A stretch of 64,000 bases of DNA from Actinomycetales bacterium (lineage in GTDB: Bacteria > Actinomycetota > Actinomycetes > Actinomycetales > Microbacteriaceae): contig JAFKEN010000005.1 in NCBI GenBank assembly GCA_017308515.1, forward strand, positions 186,001 through 250,000, in the 5' to 3' direction. Positions 1-8,303 of the stretch are shown here, one piece after another; within the stretch, counting starts at the first letter, position 1, and every line of letters starts with the position of its first letter. The position numbers and the translations under genes were made by a program. A model generated the notes under the pieces. It worked only from the letters and a program-made list of their open reading frames with translations, was not told the origin of the DNA and did not search any database.

Positions 1-1092
1 GGCCGCGGTACCCGCCTCCGCGCCGTGGTGCGCGAGCGCGAGCACCTGCACCGTGGGGAAGGTGAACCCCGCCGCCGAGAGCAGGAAGAACAGCGGCACG
101 AGCAGCCACCAGATGCCGAGCCCGAGCAGCGCGCCGACCACGATGGCCGCGGCCGCGAGCAGGTGCACCGAGAGCCCGATCGCGAGAACCCACTGCGGCG
201 CGAGGCGGCGCATGACCCGCGAGGCCGACTGCGAGGCGACGACGAGGCCGATCGAGTTGACCGCGAAGGCGAACCCGAACTGCTGGGCGTCGAAGCGGAA
301 CACCTCCTGGAGCAGGAACGAGGAGGACGTGACGTAGCTGAACAGCGAGGCGAAGTTCATCGCGCCGATGAGCGCGAGCCCGAGGAAGATGCGGTCGCGG
401 AACAGCGCCCCGTAGCGCTCGCGCGCGGTGCTGTGCCCCTCGCGCCGACGACGGTGGCGCGGCAGCGTCTCCTGGATGAGGAGGGCGACGAGCACGACGA
501 CGAGCACGCCGTATCCGGCGAGCGCGAGGAACAGCTGGCGCCAGTCGAGCACCTGCAGCAGCTGCGAGCCGATCACGGGCGCGAGGATCGGCGCGAGCCC
601 GGAGACGAGCGCGAGGCGGGAGAGCATCCGCACCAGGCCCTGTCCGGAGAAGAGGTCGCGCACCATCGCCATCGCGACCACGGCGCCACCCGCCGCGCCG
701 AGACCCTGGAAGACCCGGCCGACCGCGATGAGCTCCACGCACGGCGCGCCCATCACCGCGAGGCTCGAGACGACGTGCAGCGCCGTCGCGATCATGAGCG
801 GCAGGCGACGCCCGACCACGTCGCTGAGCGGCCCGACCAGCAACTGGCCGAGGCCGAAGCCGACGGTCGTCGCGGCGAGGGTGAGCTGCACCTGGAAGTC
901 GGTCGCGCGGAGCTGATCGGCGATCGTCGGGAACGCGGGCAGGTAGAGGTCGACGGTGAACGGGCCGAGCGCGACGAGCGCTCCCAGCACGATCGCGTAG
1001 ATCGCGCGCTGCCCGAGCGTGAGCCGGTTGAGCGGCAGGGCGATCGGGCTGGTCAGCGGCTGCGTCGGGGGATTCGGGGAGTCGGTCGTCAT
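1..1092 (-). CDS. Bcr/CflA-type MFS drug efflux transporter (partial)
   Basis: Open from the ATG at 1092 to the window edge (364 codons), so the C-terminus lies outside. The first helix region carries LGPFTVDLYLPAFP (about residues 42-55), typical of the Bcr/CflA group of the major facilitator superfamily. The loop after helix 2 has the MFS motif A form GPLSDVVGRR (about 88-96). Several further hydrophobic helices follow. By family it should be a proton-driven inner-membrane exporter of drugs or small metabolites; the substrate cannot be told. It is the only coding gene on this side of the SRP RNA and has no visible operon partner inside the window. Family assignment is firm, substrate unknown. 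Confidence 0.88.
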   Translation of the reverse strand, partial: MTTDSPNPPTQPLTSPIALPLNRLTLGQRAIYAIVLGALVALGPFTVDLYLPAFPTIADQLRATDFQVQLTLAATTVGFGLGQLLVGPLSDVVGRRLPLMIATALHVVSSLAVMGAPCVELIAVGRVFQGLGAAGGAVVAMAMVRDLFSGQGLVRMLSRLALVSGLAPILAPVIGSQLLQVLDWRQLFLALAGYGVLVVVLVALLIQETLPRHRRRREGHSTARERYGALFRDRIFLGLALIGAMNFASLFSYVTSSSFLLQEVFRFDAQQFGFAFAVNSIGLVVASQSASRVMRRLAPQWVLAIGLSVHLLAAAAIVVGALLGLGIWWLLVPLFFLLSAAGFTFPTVQVLALAHHGAEAGTAA

Positions 1093-1174
1093 GCGCGCAC
1101 GTTTCGAGAAGGCATCCCTCGGGCTCGCGCGGCGGCGGCCGATCGCGGCAGGGCGAGGGGGCGGAGAGAAGAAA

Positions 1175-1263
1175 GGACCCCTCACGCACCCGCCAGAGCC
1201 CGGTTACCCTTGCTGCGTCTCCGCCCTGGGGGAGTTGGCCTGGATGGCGCCACGTGAGGAGCC
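1175..1263 (-). ncRNA. ffs: SRP RNA (small 4.5S type)
   Basis: Read on the minus strand, the centre has the SRP domain IV signature: a CAGG/AGCA symmetric loop closed by the 3-bp stem GCG/CGC with a GAGA tetraloop, followed by AAGGGTAACCGGG. The ends pair (CTCACG near the 5' end with CGTGAG near the 3' end), and a pyrimidine-rich stretch (TCCTTTCTTCTC) follows as a likely terminator. A TAGACT -10 box lies at 1270-1275, placing the start close to 1263. It forms the RNA core of the signal recognition particle with Ffh. The exact ends are estimated to within a few bases. Confidence 0.85.
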
Positions 1264-1323
1264 GCGAACAGTCTACCCCGGTACGGTCGGTATGCTTCCG
1301 GGGTGCCGCCTCGCGGTACGACC

Positions 1324-1408
1324 GGAGGATTCGCCTAGTGGCCTATGGCGCACGCTTGGAAAGCGTGTTGGGTGAAAGCCCTCGGGGGTTCGAATCCCCC
1401 ATCCTCCG
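1324..1408 (+). tRNA. tRNA-Ser, anticodon GGA
   Basis: Acceptor GGAGGAT (1324-1330) pairs perfectly with ATCCTCC (1401-1407), with G as discriminator base. The anticodon loop is CTTGGAAA, giving anticodon GGA (serine UCC/UCU). The T arm is GGGGG-TTCGAAT-CCCCC, and the long variable arm is that of a class II serine tRNA. No CCA is encoded. An acyltransferase gene begins only 5 nt after the 3' end. Confidence 0.97.
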
Positions 1409-1412
1409 CGAC

Positions 1413-3575
1413 ATGACCGAGCCGTCTCCCCGGTCCGCCACGGCCGCGGAAGGCACGGGGCGCCGCTACGCCGGCCTCGACGGGCTGCGCGTGATCGCCG
1501 TCGCGCTCGTGCTCGTCTATCACCTCGCCCCGCCGCTGCTGCCGGCCGGCTACATCGGCGTCGACCTGTTCTTCGTGATCAGCGGGTTCCTCATCACGAG
1601 CCTGCTGCTGCGCGAGGGGCTGCGCACGCCGGGCGCGCTGCGACGCTTCTGGCTGCGCCGCGCGCGGCGCCTGCTGCCGGCGCTCGCGGCGGTCGTGGTG
1701 GTCAGCGCCGCGCTCGCGCTGCTCGTGGGCGGCGACGTGCTGTACCGGATCGGCGTGCAGATCCTGGGAGCGGCGACCTTCAGCTACAACTGGTGGGCGA
1801 TCGCCGCGGGGGGCGGCTACTTCGAGTCGACCGCGCCCGAGCTGCTGCGCAACGTGTGGTCGCTCGCGGTCGAGGAGCAGTTCTACCTGCTGTGGCCGCT
1901 CGCGCTGCTGCTGCTCGTGCGGATCCCCCGCGTGGGGCTCCGCGCCGGTCTCACCGCGGCCGGGTCGCTCGCCTCGGCCGGGCTCCTGCTGGGTCTGCTC
2001 GCCACCGGCGCCGACCTCACCCGGGTCTACTACGGCACCGACAGCCACGCCTTCGGGTTGCTCCTCGGGGCGGCGGTGGCGCTCGGCACCGAGCGGATGC
2101 GGAACGCCGCCGCCGGCACCGGCGCCGGGCGGCACCCGGCCCTCCCCGTCGTGGCGACGGTGCTCGGCGCGGCCGCGCTGGCCGGCCTCGTCGTGCTGGC
2201 GGCGCTGCCGGCGCCGGGCGAGGGCGGGTTCGCGCGCGCCCTGCTGCTGGCCGCGGCGCTCGGGGTGATCGCGGTGACCGGCGCGAGCTGGCCGGGGTCC
2301 CCCCTCGGCCGCCTGCTCGATGCGCCCCCGCTGCGCTGGGTCGGCGATCGCTCCTACGGGCTGTACCTCTGGCACTGGCCGCTGCTCGTGCTGGCCCTCG
2401 CGGCGACCCCCGGATCGACGCCCGGCCGCGTTCCGCTCGCGACCGGCATCGCGGTGCTGCTCGCGACCGTGCTGCTCGCGGCGCTCAGCCACCGCTGGCT
2501 GGAGACGCCCGTGCGGCGGCTCGGCTTCCGCGGCGCGTTGCGGCAGGCGCGGACGGCGCTGCGCGGCGGGGGCTCACGCGCCTCGCGCACCCTCGGCGCG
2601 GCGCTCGCCGGCGTGCTGCTGGTCGCGAGCGCCGGCGCCGCCGTCGCGATCGCCCCGACCGCGACGAGCGCCGAGCAGTACATCGCCGCCGGTCAGGCGC
2701 AGCTCGATCACGCGACCCGCTCCCCCGCCGACCCGGCGGCGCCGTCGGGATCGCCCTCCGCGGCCGACACCGCCGAGCCGGGCGCGCCGTCGGCGCCCCC
2801 GACCGCCGACCCGGCGACCCCGATCGACTCGGCGACGCCGGCCGTCCCGGGCGCGCCGGGCGACCCGGTGCCGGGGACCGCGACCGCCGAGCCCGGCTCC
2901 GACTCGACCCCCGAACCGGCCCCCGGCCCGGCACCGGTCGACGGGTCGCGGGTCGACGCGGTCGGCGACTCGGTGATGCTCGCGGCGGCGGGCGGCCTGC
3001 TCGAGCGCCTGCCCGGCATCCGCATCGACGCGCAGGTCTCGCGCTCGATGTACGTCGGGCCCGACATCGTCGCGGCGCTCGGCGGGGGTCTGCGCGACTA
3101 CCTCGTCGTCGCGCTCGGCACGAACGGACCGGTCGAGCGCGACACGATCGAGGAGATCGTCGCGATGGCCGGCCGCGACCGCACGGTCGTGCTCGTGACC
3201 GCGTTCGCGGACCGTGACTGGATCCCCGGCGTCAACGCGACGCTCGCCGAGGTCGCGCGCCGCGACCGCAACGTCGTGCTCGCCGACTGGGCGGGCGCGA
3301 TCGCCGGCCACGACGACGAGCTCGCGGGCGACGGCATCCACCCGGACTCCGACGGCGGGCGGCGCTTCGCCGAGGTGGTGGCCGCCGCGATCGATGCGGC
3401 CGAGGCGGCGAAGCTCGCGCGCATCCAGGAGCGCGGCGTGCTCGAGACCGTGCAGGAGCAGCGCCTCGAGCGGCTCCCGCCGCCGAGCGGCGAGCCGCCC
3501 TCGGGCGGGCTCTGGGTCGAGCCGGGAGCCGGTGACGCACCCGCGACCGGGCGGACTCCCGCGCCCCCGCGCTGA
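1413..3575 (+). CDS. OafA/YrhL-type membrane acyltransferase with SGNH domain
   Basis: 720 aa. The N-terminal acyltransferase-3 domain (about residues 18-370) has GLDGLR, the YH pair at 36-37, SGFLIT and the VEEQFYLLWP segment, within about ten membrane helices. A low-complexity Pro/Ala/Ser/Asp linker (about 430-510) leads to an extracytoplasmic SGNH hydrolase-like domain with GDS (about 517), LGTNG (about 567) and DGIHP (about 639). Such two-domain proteins transfer acetyl or other acyl groups to cell-surface glycans or peptidoglycan. The ATG at 1413 is chosen because any earlier start would run through tRNA-Ser. There is no Shine-Dalgarno and only 4 nt separate the gene from the tRNA end, so expression probably depends on the tRNA transcript. 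Confidence 0.9.
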   Translation: MTEPSPRSATAAEGTGRRYAGLDGLRVIAVALVLVYHLAPPLLPAGYIGVDLFFVISGFLITSLLLREGLRTPGALRRFWLRRARRLLPALAAVVVVSAALALLVGGDVLYRIGVQILGAATFSYNWWAIAAGGGYFESTAPELLRNVWSLAVEEQFYLLWPLALLLLVRIPRVGLRAGLTAAGSLASAGLLLGLLATGADLTRVYYGTDSHAFGLLLGAAVALGTERMRNAAAGTGAGRHPALPVVATVLGAAALAGLVVLAALPAPGEGGFARALLLAAALGVIAVTGASWPGSPLGRLLDAPPLRWVGDRSYGLYLWHWPLLVLALAATPGSTPGRVPLATGIAVLLATVLLAALSHRWLETPVRRLGFRGALRQARTALRGGGSRASRTLGAALAGVLLVASAGAAVAIAPTATSAEQYIAAGQAQLDHATRSPADPAAPSGSPSAADTAEPGAPSAPPTADPATPIDSATPAVPGAPGDPVPGTATAEPGSDSTPEPAPGPAPVDGSRVDAVGDSVMLAAAGGLLERLPGIRIDAQVSRSMYVGPDIVAALGGGLRDYLVVALGTNGPVERDTIEEIVAMAGRDRTVVLVTAFADRDWIPGVNATLAEVARRDRNVVLADWAGAIAGHDDELAGDGIHPDSDGGRRFAEVVAAAIDAAEAAKLARIQERGVLETVQEQRLERLPPPSGEPPSGGLWVEPGAGDAPATGRTPAPPR

Positions 3576-3578
3576 GGG

Positions 3579-3597
3579 GTCGCCGCGCTCAGGCGAC
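3579..3597. terminator. Hairpin between convergent genes
   Basis: GTCGCC (3579-3584) pairs with GGCGAC (3592-3597) around a 7-nt loop in the 13-nt gap between two convergent stop codons, overlapping the end of the minus-strand gene. It could end transcription from both sides, but there is no T run and the stem is only 6 bp. Confidence 0.4.
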
Positions 3598-4869
3598 GGG
3601 TGTGCGCTCCTCGAGGCCCCAGGCCTGCCCGCAGCCGCCCTCGGCCTCGGGGCGCGCCATGAGGTCGAGGAAGGGCCGCGCCGGGAACGCCTCCGGCCCG
3701 AGCACCCCGACGCCCTGCCACGCGCCCGTCGCCAGCAGCTCGAGCGCCACCACCGGATTGAGGGCCGTCTGCCACACGACGCACTGGCTGCCGTACTCGG
3801 CCATCGTCCACGCGTTGTCGCTCACGTGGTAGAGGTACACGGCGCGGGGCGCGCCGTCCTTACCGGTGCCGGTGACGTACACGCCCGCGCAGGTCTTGCC
3901 CTCCATGCGCGGCCCGATCGTCGCGGGATCCGGCAGTGCCGCCGCCACGACGTCGCGCGGCGCGACCTCGACCGGTCCGTCCGCGCTGCGCACCCGCAGC
4001 GGGGTGGTCGCGTCGAGACCCAGGGTGTGGAGCGTCTTCAGCACCCCGATGAACTCGTCACCGAGCCCGTACTTGAAGGTGACGCGCTTCGCATCGAGGA
4101 AGCGCGGCATGAGCAGCACCTCCTCGTGCTCGACGTTGACGCACTCGACCGGCCCGATTCCCTCCGGGAAGTCGAAGACCTCCGGCTCGCTGAACGGCGG
4201 CGTCGTGTACCAGCCGCGCTCCTTCTCCCAGACGACGGGCGGGTTGAGGCACTCCTCGATGGTCGTCCAGATCGAGAAGCTCGGGGCGAAGATCTCGTTG
4301 CCGGCCTCGTCGCGCACCACGAGGTTCGCCCCGTCGCGGGTGCCGAGCTCGTCGATCTCGGAGAACAGCTCGTCCTGGGCGTAGCGCGCGAAGACGTCGG
4401 AGAGGCCGGGCTCGACCCCCATGCCGACGAGTGCGAGCCGGCCCGCCTTCTCCCAGTCGGGCGCCTGCGCGAACTGGTCGTCGCCGAGCTTCACGTGGGT
4501 CTCGGCGTACGGATCGGTCGGGTGCGGCTCGGAGAGGCTCATGGCCATGTCGAGGTAGTCGGCGCCCGCCTCGAGCGCCCCCCGGAAGACGGTCGGCACG
4601 AATCGGGGCTCGACGGCGTTCATGACGTGGGTCACGCCGTGCTCGCGCGCGAGCGCGGCCACGCTCGCGGGGTCGGAGGCGTCGACGCGGCCCGCCGCGA
4701 ACCGGGCCGCGACCTCCGGGCCGTGCTTCTCGGTGATCCACGCGATCGTGCGCTCGGCGCGGTCGGGGTCGTAGTCGCTGACGACCATCAGCTCGAAGAA
4801 GTCGCGGCGCGCCGCGATCTTGGCGATCGCGGCGCCGACGCCGCCCGCGCCGACCAGGAGGATCCTCAT
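3589..4869 (-). CDS. Saccharopine dehydrogenase family protein
   Basis: 426 aa. The N-terminus MRILLVGAGGVGAAIAK is a Rossmann NAD(P)-binding motif (GAGGVG at residues 7-12), followed by an acidic residue after beta-2 (VVSDYDPD). The remainder matches the saccharopine dehydrogenase / carboxynorspermidine synthase fold family, which oxidises or forms secondary amines between an amino acid and a carbonyl. The true substrate cannot be assigned; no lysine or spermidine biosynthesis partner is adjacent. The start has a TAGCCT -10 box exactly 6 nt upstream and no Shine-Dalgarno, so the mRNA is probably leaderless. It stands alone, convergent with the acyltransferase gene. Confidence 0.85.
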   Translation of the reverse strand: MRILLVGAGGVGAAIAKIAARRDFFELMVVSDYDPDRAERTIAWITEKHGPEVAARFAAGRVDASDPASVAALAREHGVTHVMNAVEPRFVPTVFRGALEAGADYLDMAMSLSEPHPTDPYAETHVKLGDDQFAQAPDWEKAGRLALVGMGVEPGLSDVFARYAQDELFSEIDELGTRDGANLVVRDEAGNEIFAPSFSIWTTIEECLNPPVVWEKERGWYTTPPFSEPEVFDFPEGIGPVECVNVEHEEVLLMPRFLDAKRVTFKYGLGDEFIGVLKTLHTLGLDATTPLRVRSADGPVEVAPRDVVAAALPDPATIGPRMEGKTCAGVYVTGTGKDGAPRAVYLYHVSDNAWTMAEYGSQCVVWQTALNPVVALELLATGAWQGVGVLGPEAFPARPFLDLMARPEAEGGCGQAWGLEERTPVA

Positions 4870-4875
4870 GGGGCG

Positions 4876-4881
4876 AGGCTA
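4876..4881 (-). promoter_or_regulatory. Leaderless -10 box TAGCCT
   Basis: TAGCCT on the minus strand, 6 nt before the ATG at 4869. TANNNT at this distance is the recognised actinobacterial signature of leaderless transcription. Confidence 0.6.
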
Positions 4882-4960
4882 GCGCCGGGTGCGACCAGGC
4901 GACCAGCCGCCCGGCGGCACGACGTGCGCGGGGTCGCGGCCGAGCGACGCGATCCGCGTC

Positions 4961-6481
4961 TCAGCCGAGCTCGACCGCCGTCCACGACAACGGCGGCAGC
5001 ACCACGCGGATCACGTCGCCGACGCGCTCGGCCGTCGCGTTCTCGTGCAGGCCGACCCGCTCGGGCTCGGCGAGCGTGTTGGCCGCCTCCAGGTCGGCGT
5101 CGGCGAGCGTCACGGCGGAGCGCACCCCGAGCCCCCCGAGGGCCGCGACGTCGATCTCGACCGTGACCTCCTCGCTGAGCGAGCGGTTGACCGCGAACAC
5201 CGCCGCCGCGCCCGACTCGGCGTCGTAGGTGGCGACGGCGTCGACGAGAGGAACCGAGCCGTACCGGGGCGTCTCGTAGCACGGCGCGTCGACGTGCACG
5301 TCGAGCGCGACGCCGCGCGCGAGCCGCGAGGTGGTCGCGAAGGGGAAGAAGGTCGTCTGCCGCCAGGCGGGCCCGCCCGGCTCGGTCATGATCGGCGCGA
5401 TGACGTTGACGAGCTGCGCGAGGGAGGCGCTGCGCACCCGGTCGGCGTGCTTGAGCAGCGAGATCAGCAGGCCGCCGAATACGACGGCGTCGACGACCGA
5501 GTAGACGTCTTCGAGCAGGCGCGGCGCGACCGGCCAGGAGGCGAGGTCGGTGATGCGGTCTTCGGCCTCGTAGCGCTCGATGTACCAGACGTTCCACTCG
5601 TCGAAGGAGATGTCGATGGTCTTCTCGCTGCCGCGCACGGCCTTGACGTGGTCGGCGGTCGCGACGACCGACTCGATGAAGCCGTCCATGTCGACCGCGC
5701 TCGCGAGGAAGCTCGCCAGGTCGCCGTCCTTGCACTCGTAGTAGGCGTGGCAGGAGATGAAGTCGACATCGTCGTAGGTGTGCGAGAGCACGACGCGCTC
5801 CCACTCCCCGAAGGTCGGCATGCTCGCGCCCGACGAGCCGCACACCACGAGCTGCAGCTCCGGGTCCAGCTGACGCATCGCCTTCGCCGTCTGCGAGGCG
5901 ATCTTCCCGTAGTCCTCGGCCGAACGGTGCCCGAGCTGCCAGGGGCCGTCCATCTCGTTGCCCAGGCACCACATCCGCACGTCGAAGGGCTCGGAACGCC
6001 CGTTCGCGCGCCGCAGCTCGCTCGTCGTCGTGCCCCCGGCGATGTTGGTGTACTCCAGCAGGTCCAGCGCCTCCGCGACGCCGCGGGTGCCGAGGTTCAC
6101 GGCGAGCATGAGCTCGCTGCCCACCTGCTCGAGCCAGTGCGAGAACTCGTGCAGCCCGACCTCGTTGGTCTCGGTCGAGTGCCAGGCCAGGTCGAGCCGG
6201 CGCGGGCGGCTCTCGCGCGGGCCGACCGAGTCCTCCCAGCGGAAGCCGGAGACGAAGTTGCCGCCGGGGTAGCGGATGGTCGTGACCCCGAGCTCCTGGA
6301 CGAGCTCGATGACATCCCGCCGGAACCCGTCGGGCCCCGCGCTCGGGTGGCCCGGCTCGTAGATGCCGTCGTAGACGTGGCGGCCGAGATGCTCGACGAA
6401 GCCGCCGAAGAGTCGGCGGTCGAGCGGGCCGATGCGGTTCGCGGGGTCGACGGTGGCGCGGTGGGCACGGATGATCTCCAG
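4961..6481 (-). CDS. abfA: GH51 alpha-L-arabinofuranosidase (start unusual)
   Basis: About 506 aa if the CTG at 6481 is the start. Family GH51 landmarks: FVEHLGRHVYDGIYEPGHP near the N-terminus, YPGGNFVSGFRWED (about 76-89), acid/base Glu in WCLGNEMDG (about 176) and nucleophile Glu in DISFDEWNVWY (about 295). The (beta/alpha)8 barrel and C-terminal beta domain are complete. There is no signal peptide, so it acts in the cytoplasm, releasing arabinose from arabinoxylan or arabinan oligosaccharides. No ATG, GTG or TTG lies in frame between the upstream in-frame TGA and a GTG at 6124, which would delete the first 119 residues including part of the barrel. CTG 6481 gives family-typical length; CTG 6508 follows a GGAGG. 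Its LacI regulator lies directly upstream. Confidence 0.85.
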   Translation of the reverse strand: MEIIRAHRATVDPANRIGPLDRRLFGGFVEHLGRHVYDGIYEPGHPSAGPDGFRRDVIELVQELGVTTIRYPGGNFVSGFRWEDSVGPRESRPRRLDLAWHSTETNEVGLHEFSHWLEQVGSELMLAVNLGTRGVAEALDLLEYTNIAGGTTTSELRRANGRSEPFDVRMWCLGNEMDGPWQLGHRSAEDYGKIASQTAKAMRQLDPELQLVVCGSSGASMPTFGEWERVVLSHTYDDVDFISCHAYYECKDGDLASFLASAVDMDGFIESVVATADHVKAVRGSEKTIDISFDEWNVWYIERYEAEDRITDLASWPVAPRLLEDVYSVVDAVVFGGLLISLLKHADRVRSASLAQLVNVIAPIMTEPGGPAWRQTTFFPFATTSRLARGVALDVHVDAPCYETPRYGSVPLVDAVATYDAESGAAAVFAVNRSLSEEVTVEIDVAALGGLGVRSAVTLADADLEAANTLAEPERVGLHENATAERVGDVIRVVLPPLSWTAVELG

Positions 6482-6493
6482 GTGCTCGGCGTT

Positions 6494-6505
6494 TACAACG
6501 TTGTA
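6494..6505. promoter_or_regulatory. Palindromic LacI-type operator
   Basis: TACAACGTTGTA is a perfect 12-bp palindrome with the central CG usual for LacI-family operators. It lies just downstream of the abfA promoter, in the gap between the LacI gene and the arabinofuranosidase, so the adjacent regulator is the obvious binder. Confidence 0.65.
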
Positions 6506-6510
6506 CAGAC

Positions 6511-6539
6511 ATCCTCCGGTGGCGCCGCCGCACTGTCAA
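6511..6539 (-). promoter_or_regulatory. abfA promoter
   Basis: Perfect -35 TTGACA at 6534-6539, a 17-nt spacer and a weak -10 GAGGAT at 6511-6516. The predicted transcription start falls near 6504, inside the TACAACGTTGTA operator, a classical repressor arrangement. Confidence 0.55.
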
Positions 6540-6552
6540 GCGCGGGTCGTGA

Positions 6553-7560
6553 CTACGCGGCGGTCGACTCGCGCTCCACCAGACGGAACGCCGACCTCAG
6601 CTGCCGCGGGGCGCTCGGAGCCGCACCTGCGACGCGGTCGTGGAGCAGCTCGACCGCGAGCCGGGCGATCTCCCGTCGACCCGGGTCCACCGTGCTGAGA
6701 CTCGGCAGCGAATAGCACCCCTCGTCCAGATCGTCGAAGCCGATGATCGCGACATCCGCGGGCACCCGCACCCCGGTCTCGCCGAGCACCCGCAGCGCCC
6801 CGAGGGCGAGCTCGTCGTTGAGCGCGAACACCGCGTCGAAGTCCGCCCCCCGGCTCAGGAGCGCGCGGGTCGCCTCCGCTCCGTTCACGCGATGCCACGG
6901 GCCCGCGTCGACCAGGAGCCGCTCGTCGATCGGCACCCCTCGCGCGCGATGGGCCGCGCGGTAACCCTCGAGGCGCAGCGAGGCCGTGCCGAGCACCTCG
7001 CCGTCGTGCGCACCGAGCACCGCGATGCGGCGGCGGCCGCGCGCCAGCAGATGCTCGGTGGCGGCCCGCGCGCCCTCCACGTTCTCCATCGTGACGTGAT
7101 CCACCGGACCGTCGAAGATCCGCTCCCCGAGCAGCACGAGCGGGTAGTCGACCTCGAGCAGCCCGGCGTCGTCGTTGCCGAGGCCCAGCGGGCTGAACAG
7201 CAGCCCGTCGGTGAGCTGTCGCCGGGATCCCGTGAGGATCTCGAGCTCGCGGTCGCGGTCGCCACCGGTCTGCTCGATGAGCACCACCACGTCGCGCTCC
7301 TCGGCCGCCCGGATGACCTCGTCGGCGAGCTCCGCGAAGTAGGCGAGGCTCAGCTCGGGGACGGCGAGCCCGATCGCCCCCGTGCGGCCCGAGCGGAGGG
7401 TGCGCGCCGAGCGGTTGGGCCGGTAGTCGAGCTCGGCGATCGCGGCGAGCACGCGGGACCGGGTCGACGCGGAGACGTGCGGGTAGTCGTTGACGACGTT
7501 CGAGACCGTCTTGAACGAGACCTGCGCCAGTTGCGCCACGTCACGCAGGGTCGCCGCCAT
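6553..7560 (-). CDS. LacI-family regulator (adjacent to abfA)
   Basis: 335 aa. N-terminal helix-turn-helix TLRDVAQLAQVSFKTVSNVVN (about residues 4-24), the hinge region RPNRSARTLRSGRTG, and a periplasmic-binding-protein-like sensor domain ending DVAIIGFDDLDEGCYSLPSLSTVDPGRREIA. By family it is a sugar-responsive repressor. It is encoded directly upstream of abfA on the same strand with a palindromic operator between them, so its effector is probably arabinose or an arabinoside. The ATG at 7560 is preceded by TACCGT at 6 nt and no Shine-Dalgarno, suggesting a leaderless mRNA. Confidence 0.9.
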   Translation of the reverse strand: MAATLRDVAQLAQVSFKTVSNVVNDYPHVSASTRSRVLAAIAELDYRPNRSARTLRSGRTGAIGLAVPELSLAYFAELADEVIRAAEERDVVVLIEQTGGDRDRELEILTGSRRQLTDGLLFSPLGLGNDDAGLLEVDYPLVLLGERIFDGPVDHVTMENVEGARAATEHLLARGRRRIAVLGAHDGEVLGTASLRLEGYRAAHRARGVPIDERLLVDAGPWHRVNGAEATRALLSRGADFDAVFALNDELALGALRVLGETGVRVPADVAIIGFDDLDEGCYSLPSLSTVDPGRREIARLAVELLHDRVAGAAPSAPRQLRSAFRLVERESTAA

Positions 7561-7566
7561 GCGCCC

Positions 7567-7572
7567 ACGGTA
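7567..7572 (-). promoter_or_regulatory. Leaderless -10 box TACCGT
   Basis: TACCGT on the minus strand, 6 nt before the LacI start codon at 7560. The same hexamer at the same spacing precedes the gene at 23831. Confidence 0.5.
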
Positions 7573-7585
7573 GCGCCGCGGCGTC

Positions 7586-8278
7586 TCAGCCGTCCGACGG
7601 TCGCGGCGATCCGGCGTCCGGCGCCCGCCGGGCATGCTCCCGCCGCAGCACGCGCGCGAACACCACCCACGTCAGCACCGCCATCGCGCCGCCCAGCAGC
7701 GCCCCGCCGACGGTGTCGGTGAGCCAGTGCGCGCCGAGATAGGTGCGGCTGAGCGCCATCAGCACGACGTAGACGGCGCCGGCGACCGCGATCCACACCC
7801 GGCGCAGCAGCAGCGCGAGCAGAACGACCATGGTCGCGGCGTTCGCGACGTGCCCGGAGGGGAAGGCGGGCGAATCGAGCGGGAGGAGGATGTCGGCCGG
7901 GCGGGCGCGTCCGAACACCGCCTTGAGCAGCTGCACGAGCGCCGAGCTCGCGATCGATCCGGCGAGGAAGGCGCTCGCCGCCCAGGGGCGGCGCGCGACG
8001 AGGAACGCGATCGCGATGCCGAGCGGCACGACCACGACGCCGAACCAGCCGCCGCCCACGAAGTCGAACACCCGCGAGGGCACCTCCCAGAGCGGGGAGC
8101 GGTGCTCGACGATCTCCTCCATCCACTCGGCGTCGAGGGCGTCGGGGGTCACCGAACGGAACGCCACGAGCAGGCCGAGGCCGACGACGAGCAGCAGGGC
8201 GGCGGTCGAGCCGAGCACCGCGAGGCGCACGCGCGAGGCGGCGACCCGCTCGAGGGCCTCGTCGGCGACGGGCCTCAC
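7586..8278 (-). CDS. PAP2-family membrane phosphatase
   Basis: 230 aa with about five or six membrane helices. The three phosphatase motifs are intact: KAVFGRARP (119-127), PSGH (140-143) and SRTYLGAHWLTD (177-188). The family removes phosphate from lipid phosphates such as phosphatidic acid or undecaprenyl pyrophosphate on the outer membrane face. The GTG start at 8278 has a GGGGGAGGG Shine-Dalgarno upstream. It sits between the arabinofuranosidase regulator and the glycosidase operon without evident link to sugar use, and is probably a housekeeping envelope gene. Confidence 0.88.
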   Translation of the reverse strand: MRPVADEALERVAASRVRLAVLGSTAALLLVVGLGLLVAFRSVTPDALDAEWMEEIVEHRSPLWEVPSRVFDFVGGGWFGVVVVPLGIAIAFLVARRPWAASAFLAGSIASSALVQLLKAVFGRARPADILLPLDSPAFPSGHVANAATMVVLLALLLRRVWIAVAGAVYVVLMALSRTYLGAHWLTDTVGGALLGGAMAVLTWVVFARVLRREHARRAPDAGSPRPSDG

Positions 8279-8303
8279 GCGGCGCCGCCCTCCCCCGCGC
8301 CGC

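Noticed and set aside
1254-1412. Longer start for the acyltransferase gene
   Set aside because: The added residues would be encoded by the tRNA-Ser gene itself.
6510-6512. ATG at 6512 as the arabinofuranosidase start
   Set aside because: It is in the wrong frame and directly touches GGAGG; it would need a +1 shift to reach the GH51 frame.
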